From NCBI GenBank assembly GCA_009760855.2, contig WPIO01000031.1, forward strand, positions 331,001 to 395,000: 64,000 nucleotides of DNA, in the 5' to 3' direction. The notes below the pieces were generated by a model. It worked only from the letters and a program-made list of their open reading frames with translations, was not told where the DNA came from and made no database searches. Positions 56,734 to 64,000 of the stretch are shown here, piece after piece (the first letter of the stretch is position 1; each line of letters starts with the position of its first letter). Both the position numbers and the translations under genes were made by a program. This stretch comes from Cristatella mucedo. Its lineage: Eukaryota > Bryozoa > Phylactolaemata > Cristatellidae.

Positions 56734-57224
56734 AAATCGTATACATCGAATAAAGCCAGGCATCTCAATAAATCTAAATCTAAGCACTCGGTCCCCCCCC
56801 CGTACCATATGGGCAGCCCATCTATTGGACGCTCTGCCCTTTTTCCACACACAAATTCGACCTTGACATTTGTTGCCACTAAGACGAATTGTTGAATTGA
56901 AGCACTTCGCCAGTCAACGGTCGAGAAAACTAGGAGCTTCAATCATGCAGCTGGCAACAAGACATGGACCGCTGGAAAAACGGTCAGAGTATAAGAACAA
57001 AGTTGAGTATATACTAGTACTAAATGGTAACTATTGGTTGAGCGATTCATCATGCATAACAGCTTGTTGCCACTGGCTTCTCTTGAAAAACGCGCTTTGA
57101 TCGGCTGTGGCTTATGTGGCAGAGCAGGAATTCGATTCATCTAGGGACATGTGATGCCCTACCAATCAGTAGTGGTCAGCGGCTCCGAAAATAGACCATT
57201 TGACTCCTAGTGGACAGCTCTGGA

Positions 57225-57395
57225 ATAGCTGGAAAGCTCGAGCGAGCTTCGGAAAGCTGCACTGCTCTGGACAAACTGGAAAGCTCTAGTAAGCCTGACA
57301 GCTTTAGAGGAGACACAATGTTCAGAAAAGCTCCTGAACGATGGTGAGTTCTAGAGAAACCTCTGGAAAGCTGGAAAAATATGCTCAGACGGACA
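57225..57395. repeat. degenerate GAAAGCTC tandem repeat
   Basis: Recurrent TGGAAAGCTC / GACAGCTTTAGAGGAG units. Confidence 0.7.
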
Positions 57396-57794
57396 GCCCT
57401 GAATCCGGTTTCTCGCTCGGCTCAAGTTTCTGATTCATATCCAGCTGTCGCATGGACGACGGAGTCAGCACCTGTCAGATCCGACCACGCTGTCGTACTC
57501 ATCACTTGCTAAGAGTACTTTAGCACTCCCTAGAGACCGCACTACATGAGTGCAGTGCAACGACGCTTCACCCTCGTCTGGCCACGAGCCGGCATCCAGA
57601 AGCGGAAGCAGGCGTGGCCGGGTGGCTGCTGCTGCTCACCCTCTTCCGTCAGGTAAGTCCGTCTACGCCGTCACACAGGCCGTCGGCTATGAATTACAAC
57701 TTCGCCCCGGGTTCCCCCGGAGCTGCCAATCATCGCTCATCAACTTCTCCAAACGAGCAACGCCAGTGAACGCTAGGCCCGTAGCCTGTGAGAC

Positions 57795-58115
57795 GCAGTG
57801 CTTCCGCGAAGCCATCCACTAATCAACAGTTGAGAAAATTACGATATTTAATGACGCAGCCGACAAACAGAACGTGGACCGTAGCAAATTGACAAAAGAT
57901 TTTCAAGAAATAGATTCAATATGTAGAAGTCCTAAATGATTACTATTGGCTAACCACGCTATCATGCATACAAATCCTGACGCCAGTGGCTTCTCTTAGG
58001 GTGCATGCTCTAATAAGCAGTAGCTGATATGGTCTGGCCGAATTCTATCGGCCCAAGTAAACGTGACATTCGGCCAATCAGTGGTGGTCTGCGGCTCCCA
58101 ATAATAGACCTGGTG
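57795..58115. repeat. third, diverged copy of part of the duplication
   Basis: Resembles 56880-57205 and 58905-59205: ATCAACAGTTGAGAAAATTA, CTATTGGCTAACCACGCTAT CATGCATA, CCAATCAGTGGTGGTCTGCG. Confidence 0.75.
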
Positions 58116-58229
58116 TCCTGAGTCAGCCGATACTGCACTGCAGGTCAAGCTGAAACCACCCGGCACACTGGCTGCAAAGCGGATTTACTCAACACAAATT
58201 GTATGCCTTGTGCCGTTACACAATTTAGT

Positions 58230-59780
58230 GAGGGTCTCGCGGACATCTACGGCTTCATTCAGACATTCTTTTATCGCCTGCTTCTCTCTTGAGCATCTTT
58301 TATCACAATTACCTTCGCTGTATTACGTGAGACTGGTTCTATGTATACCGCAGTGCCGAGTCTGATATCTCGGAACCTGCTTGGCGACGGTTACACTCGT
58401 TCAGGGCTGTCGACGAACACGGACGACAAGTGTATGTATATTTATCCCGGTGTCTTTTCCACGAGTCTCATCATGACTTCGTTAGCACGGGCAGTCATCA
58501 GTGGTTTTTCGTCTATTGCCCCTACCTAATCGCATGCCAAGTTTATCTTGAAGGTTTTCAAAGAATTTGAGCTTTGACGGTATACTTGGTAACTTTTGTC
58601 GCTCACGTATCGCTGGAGACCGATCCGAGAAACGCCAGAACCGCAGCTGCAGCTGGACACTGTGCCAGACACAATCGCTTGCAGGCAAGACCTTTTCACC
58701 AGTCACTCGGCTGGACGTGGCTTTCCAGCTACGCCCGTAGATTAAGAAACGTATAGATCGAATAAATCTAGGCATCTCAATAAATCTAAGCACTCGATCC
58801 CCCATTCCCCTGGGTAGCCCATTTATGGGATGGTCTGCCATTTTTTTAGCGCAAGCAAATTCGACCTTGACATTTGCTGCCAGTGTAAGACGAAGTGCTG
58901 ACTTGAAGCACTTCGCCAGTCAACGGCCGAGATAACTACGAGCTTCAATAATGCAGCTGGAAACAAAACATGTGCCGTTTGAAAAAACGGACAGAGTATA
59001 AGAACAAAGTTGAGTATATACTAGTACTAAATGGTAACTATTGGTTGAGTGAGTCATCATGCATAACTACTTGTTGCCACTGGCTTCTCATGGAAAACGG
59101 CTCTGATCGGCTGCAGCTGACGTGGCAGAGCAGGAATTCGATTGATCTAGGGACACATGATGTCCAGCCAATCAGTAGTGGTCAGCGTCTCCGAAAATAG
59201 TCTTTTTGTCACACAGTGGACAGTTCTGGAGTAGCTGGAGAGTTCTAGCGAACTTCGGAAAGCTGCACAGTTCTGGAAAAACTGGAAATTTCTGGTAAGC
59301 CTGACAGCTTTAGAGGAGATGGAAAGTTCAGGAAAGATTGACAGCTCTAGCGGATATGGAAAGCTCCTGAAAGCTGGAAGGTTTTGGTGGAGATGGAAAG
59401 CTTCGGAAAGCTTGACAGCTCTGACGGAGCGTGAAAGCTCCAGGAAGCTGAACAGCTCTGACGAAGCTGGAAAGCTCCAGAAGGATGGACTGTTCTAGAG
59501 GAGCTGCAAACTCTAGAAAGCTGGACAGCTCAAGAGGAGGTGGACAGCTCTGGATAGCTGGACAATTATACACAGATGGACAGCTTTGAATCCGGTTTCT
59601 CGCTTGGCTTAGCTCAAGTTTCTGATTCATTTCCACCACTCTAGCACTCGCGACAGGCCGCACTCGATGAGTGCAGTGTAACGATGCTCCACCATCGTCT
59701 GGCCTTAAGCCGGCATCCAGAAGCTGAAGCAGGCGTGGCAGGTGCGCTGCTGCTCACCTGCAAAGCTTGGGCGGGGCCGG
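58230..59780. repeat. tandem duplication, copy 2
   Basis: See copy 1. Lacks the LINE-B insertion and has an expanded GAAAGCTC repeat. Confidence 0.88.
59215..59595. repeat. degenerate GAAAGCTC tandem repeat, expanded
   Basis: About ten units of roughly 35 bp containing GGAAAGCTCC(A/T)GAAAGCT and GACAGCTCT(A/G)A. More than twice as long as the same block at 57225. Confidence 0.8.
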
Positions 59781-60544
59781 CGAAGCTAAGAAACATTAAT
59801 CTACATACCGTCTACTCGCATTCGAAACTGCTGTTTCCAGTTAGTTGTTGTCTTCAGCGTCAGAACCTGCCGGATTTGCACCATACCAGCCTGAAAGCCT
59901 CATTTGGCTCGGCATGGCATACCGGTGATGGGCTCAACTCGACTGAATCAGCGCGGCTGTCACACTTGCTGAGCATAGCGCTGCTGTGCCGAGGCCGCGC
60001 CTTTCGCTGGCCTCGTGTACTTACCAGGTAGAGTTACGTGTTCTGCGCGTTTGTTCAGCTTGGCTTGCGTATGCACCGAAGGGTATGCCGTAGTCCGCCT
60101 AATTTCTGTTACGCCTGCCGACCTGTTTACAGCTCATGTAGCTCCCATAGTTTGTTTTGCTCTTCTTATATTTTCTTCTTGCTGCTCTAAATCTTTCACA
60201 CGAGCAATATTCCAGTCTAATTTATTCTTTCGCTCTCCTTGAACCTGTGTGCTTGAAGAGAAGTGCTCTCTGATTCGGGAGTACTATATAGGTGTGACCA
60301 GCCATGCTTCCTAAAGCGCGTGAGAGTTGACTGCGGCAATCATTGCCTTGCTATGCGATGTCACCGACGCTCACAAGAGCCGAGCGACCGTTTAGTTGCG
60401 TATGGTATAGTAAACATCATGGAATTAGCCCACTATTCCTACGTCACTTCGGTCGCAGAGCGCTCCCTATTTGCATGAACTTCCGCTGGCGTCGCATTAG
60501 GATAATTACTGCACGTGGCCGCATGGCCGCTTGGCTGCGTCTCT
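59781..60544. other. no gene recognised
   Basis: A 115-residue frame from 59684 spans the duplication edge and matches nothing known. A possible TATATAGG lies near 60285. Confidence 0.35.
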
Positions 60545-60715
60545 AACCAACCTAAAGTCTTTTGGAGACCGTGCCTTTAGTTCGAATGCACACCCAAAGC
60601 CCAGAGCTCACTTCCGACTGACGCTTTGACATCGACTGACTTGAGAAAATTTAAAAAGAGGCTAAAACGCACCAGTTCCCTAGAGCATTCGCTGGGTCCC
60701 CGTGACCCAAGTTAA
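60545..60715 (+). mobile_element. LINE-A C-terminal fragment
   Basis: ACCTAAAGTCTTTTGGAGAC through TTTAAAAAGAGGCTAAAACG. No tail present. Confidence 0.65.
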
Positions 60716-61480
60716 GGTTACACTTTATGGAGAGCAATTTGATATTCGTCCGTTGGGTGCCAAAATTATCACAGTAAAATGGGCTCTAACGTTAAGCCTT
60801 GATCGAACAAAGCAACCGCGGGATATTATGCGATGCTTCAAAATGCATCTGATTTTTCGCGTGGTTGCCACTTTCGTAATCTAAGCAAAAAGATACACCC
60901 AGGCTTCACCTAAACCTAGCAAATGGACTCGCTGAGATCCACCTCAATCCGGGCAAAGTAGGCCAAAACTGGAAAAGGTGGATGAAGAAAACGTAGGACC
61001 TTCTACGAGAGTTTTTAAAGTGGAGCTGAAGGTAGTCCGATTTGACGCCCATCTCTGTGAGCGCTACGGTACCAACGCAGGTGGTTCTAAATCGGGATGG
61101 CATAGAGAATGTAGGACATTTCTAGCCGTGACTACTGTCACTCTGTGTTGCCTGCCGTGACAACAAGAAAACTGCAGTGTAGGTGCTCAAAGGACCGGAC
61201 ATATTATTTGATTCTAAACTGCCACAATATTGAACTACATAGACATCTATTTGACAATAATTTTTGTTTAATGTGAGTTGATGGCTATATAATAACATAT
61301 ACTACACGTTGCAAGACAGTTTATATGACTTTTCTAATGACTATAATGTAGGACTATGTTGTATATTGTATACTATATAATACTTTTACAATATAAGTAA
61401 AAAAGACAGTCTATATCATGGCATTTCTGTACAGGAGAGGAGGAAATGCCCTACCCCAGGGGGGGGGGAATGTGATGGTG
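60716..61480. other. AT-rich, no gene recognised
   Basis: 60700-61160 has two 60-residue plus frames of unknown meaning; 61200-61420 is AT-rich. G run at 61460. Confidence 0.4.
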
Positions 61481-61665
61481 AGCCGTGATGGCACACTTGG
61501 TAAGGCGGTTGCTTTCACGACCTCGGGACCGAGGTCGTGGGTTCGATTCCTGCGGTGGGAGATTTTTTTATTGCCACTGCAAGCGGTGGTGACAGCAGTA
61601 AAGGCTCTTCTGTCCCGATACAAAAAGAGGCTGTTTAATCAGCTAGGATTTATTTATTTTATTTT
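61481..61665 (+). mobile_element. SINE1, best copy
   Basis: A box TGGCACACTTGG and B box GGTTCGATTCC both fit the RNA polymerase III consensus. A stem-forming CGACCTCGGGACCGAGGTCG lies between. The body includes TTGCCACTGCAAGCGGTGGT and CTCTTCTGTCCCGATACA, and the tail is CTAGGATTTATTTATTTTAT. GGGGGGAATGT lies on both sides. Confidence 0.92.
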
Positions 61666-62660
61666 AAATGTCCGGGGGGAATGTCTGGGAGGGAAATGTC
61701 CAGGGGGAATGTCCGTCCATCTGGGCTGGAGCTCTGCGGCACGCATGTATGATGTGTGCACCTGGACAGAGGAAAGACGGTTTTAATTATTAGATTTATA
61801 ATTTAAAATGTCAGAATTTAAATTTTTGAATTTTTGAAATTTAGAGTTATTTAATTATTAGTTATAGATTAAGTTATTTTAATCTGCTATAAAAATGAAT
61901 GGTATTCCCTATATCCCTTCGGAAAGGGCCGTCCAAGAAATTCTCTCAAAAGACTTCCAGCGCAGACAGCATTCCCACTTTCTGAAGCATGTCGACCTAT
62001 ACATTCTGATCCATAGGAATGCCAAGAATGCAATTGGATACCGGCGCCGGAATGTTAATTCCAGCTACCGCCTTTTTTGCCAGTCTGCCGCAGGCAATCC
62101 TTGACTTTTCTTCGGCTGGCGTAGAGGCGGCGTTTCTATTCCAAAAGGGCTGAACTTGTTTTGTCCTTCCAAAAGAAGCGAGCACTAATCTTACTAAACA
62201 TACAGCGAGCGCGGCACTTTTCCCATTTAAGCCTCTCCGCTTCCCATCAGTTTTACTCAGCAGAGTCGCTCTTTGCCATTGTCGCTAAAAGATGCTTCCA
62301 AAGGCTAGTCAATGGCTTGCCGTGCGCCGGCCAAACTGCCGCACCCGCAGTGGTTTCCGGTTCCTGTTAGAGCGCCGTCAAGCTGTGCTCCCTCAGGGGA
62401 CGGCGCGGGTCTCGTCTGTGATAGGTCCTCTGGCCGCGATTTCTTTTTTAGGGGCCCTGGGCAATGTCAGTTTGACTAGAACCAATTACGGTGCACTTTG
62501 CTAGGTTAAATCTCGACCAGCCTTCACTCATCCTAAGAAGACGAGCGACTCCTTGTTGAAGAGCGCTAGCAACATGCCCCTGTCAAACACGAAGCGTTCC
62601 CTTGTCGGCGGAATTGAAGCATTAGCAGCAGTCGAGACGGCTGAATATGAAATCTGGGAA
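61666..62660. other. no gene recognised
   Basis: A G-rich GGGGGAATGTC repeat (61673-61715), an AT-rich stretch (61785-61890), then a 69-residue frame from 61895 (MNGIPYIPSERAVQEILSKD) that I do not recognise. Confidence 0.35.
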
Positions 62661-62669
62661 GGGTGGACA

Positions 62670-62880
62670 TATCGGTCTTATGCGTGCTGACACTGTTGCA
62701 TGCTGTCACTAACCACACTTGCATGCTGACCCTGTGCATGTCACACCTAACCATTCTATTTAGGTTGTTTATCAAGCGCGACGCCACTCACCATTCGATC
62801 GTGTTTCCTTTGCAGAAAATGTAAAGCGCCTAGAAAGAGATTGAGTTCTTTGAGGCCGCTTTATCAAGTACATTGTTATG
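62670..62880 (+). mobile_element. LINE-A 3' untranslated end
   Basis: TATGCGTGCTGACACTGTTG through AAGCGCCTAGAAAGAGATTG and GGCCGCTTTATCAAGTACAT. Confidence 0.85.
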
Positions 62881-63074
62881 ATTATCGTGTGGATTTTCCG
62901 CATTCTCTGGCTCTTTAAAACAGGTTCACGATATTGTTCTGTACTGCCTTATTCTTAAAATATGCGTGGATTTAAAAAATGGCAAAATTAAAAGTTGAAT
63001 TTATAGATTTAACAGCATTTTTTCTGGTATGATACACTTAGAGCTGCTATTAGTCAGTAGCCGTAGAATGTGGA

Positions 63075-64000
63075 GATGTAATGTAATGTAATGTATCTCC
63101 GTCTGTAACTCCACAAAGTCATAAAGACCATGTGGGTGTTACGCAGGAGAGTTTTGTATAGCGCACTCACAGCCTAAGCGGCTTTCGGTACGCATTCGGT
63201 AGCCAACAGACTTCGTCTCACGCAACAAAGAGAGAGTGGGAAGCATAGCAGAGTCATTAGAGAAGTTGAGGTAGTGAGTAGCATAGGAGTAGCAGCTCAA
63301 GACCGCTGAAAAGAATGTGCCATAGTCGGCGATAGGAGAGTAGTTGTCGTTGCGTAAGAATTGTGGAAGCGAGTTCCACTGTCTAGAACCTGCAGAGTGA
63401 AAGCTTCTGTCGCCAACTGTCTTTAAGCGGAGGAATAGGACAGCTAATTTATTGTCCACACATGACCTGAGGGCGCGAACAGGCTGAAACTGATGCAGCA
63501 GTTCAGCTAGGTACGAAGGAGCCAAGCCGCGGCGGGCCTTGTGGGTCAGCGTAAGAACTTTGCTCTGTATCCGTTGCTCAACCGGCAACCATCCCAGCGC
63601 TTTTAGCAAAGGAGCCTCGTGCTCAAACCGCTGGGATTTGAAGACTAGCCTTACAGCCATATTCAAAGTCTGCTACAGTGGTCTAATAGCTTTCTTTGGC
63701 AGCCCAGCCAGTAAGGAATTACAATAATCAAGCCGAGACAGAACTCAGGAGCTAGTTAAATTTTTTACAAGCCACTGTGGGAAACACCTCCTAATCTTGG
63801 ATAGGGATCGGACGTGATGGTTAGCTGTAGAAGCAGTCTTCTGAATGAAGCTTTTGAAATTGAGGCAGCTGTCGAAAACAACACCTAAATTTCGAGCACG
63901 CGGTGATGGTCGCACAATAGCATCACTTGTTAGAAGAGCAAAGCCTTTTAATCCAGCCACACGCTTAGAGTGTCCTATGAGCAGCAGTTCGTTTTTATCA
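63075..64000 (-). mobile_element. LINE-B, runs off the window
   Basis: Minus strand, from the window end: KNELLLIGHSKRVAGLKGF, ARNLGVVFDSCLNFKSF, then a broken LSRLDYCNSLLAGLPKKA segment with stops near 63685 and 63745. Next MNMAVRLVFKSQRFEH to AIQNSPA-stop at 63139 and a TACAT repeat tail at 63078. Pseudogenic but long; its 5' part lies outside. Confidence 0.9.

Larger units (their letters stand above)
56010..57690. repeat. tandem duplication, copy 1
   Basis: Shares long near-identical stretches with 58230-59780, for example GTGAGGGTCTCGCGGACATC, AGCTGGACACTGTGCC, GAATAAA...AGGCATCTCAATAAA, and GCCGGCATCCAGAAGC. Interrupted by a LINE-B fragment that is absent from copy 2. No gene recognised. 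Confidence 0.88.

Noticed and set aside
61481-61560. tRNA gene
   Set aside because: A and B boxes are good, but the sequence continues into a body and tail shared by several dispersed copies, so it is a SINE.

Overview
The window looks like a piece of an intron-rich eukaryotic nuclear genome, most likely an invertebrate animal. The reasons are canonical GT-AG introns, tRNA-derived SINEs, CR1/L2-type LINE fragments with simple-repeat 3' tails, a hAT-like end, and many long GA/CT, CA, TA and CAG microsatellites. Nothing prokaryotic, organellar or viral was seen. The exact taxon cannot be fixed from the sequence alone.

The clear host genes are two related six-exon genes on the + strand, gene A (11520-26159, 431 aa) and gene B (42771-51838, 398 aa). 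Both encode type II membrane glycosyltransferases of family GT15 (KRE2/MNT1/KTR alpha-1,2-mannosyltransferase family, best known from fungi). I assembled them by matching exon ends between the copies. All five intron phases agree, exons 2, 4 and 5 have identical lengths (106, 160 and 174 bp), and both models stay in frame to a stop. Both keep the conserved MCRF, YxWRL, NNFEI and WGDAPV blocks. A degenerate exon-1-like piece at 39905-39966 may be the relic of a third copy. Gene B may also have a further 5' coding exon at 41380-41487.

Layout: 1-5160 is intergenic and repeat-bearing, with a long hairpin at 1574-1681. 5168-11300 is mostly decayed LINE sequence. 11.5-26.2 kb is gene A, whose introns hold a 29-bp minisatellite, an LTR-like block, a SINE and a 720-bp foldback. 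26.2-41.3 kb is intergenic: LINE and SINE pieces, a CpG-dense block next to a 400-bp GA tract, a CCAAT-bearing repeat and a 1-kb CT array. 41.4-51.8 kb is gene B. 52.1-64.0 kb holds a small ORF with a partial zinc-finger pattern, a long LINE fragment, a possible minus-strand exon, a tandem duplication of about 2 kb (56.0-59.8 kb) and another LINE running off the end.

Mobile families defined here: LINE-A (L2/CR1-like; 3' end with an AGCGCC...GGCGCT stem and an ATT-rich tail), LINE-B (related, with a TACAT-type tail), SINE1 (tRNA-derived, good A and B boxes) and SINE2 (tRNA-derived, with a 3' end that matches the LINE-A tail). All LINE copies are truncated or broken.
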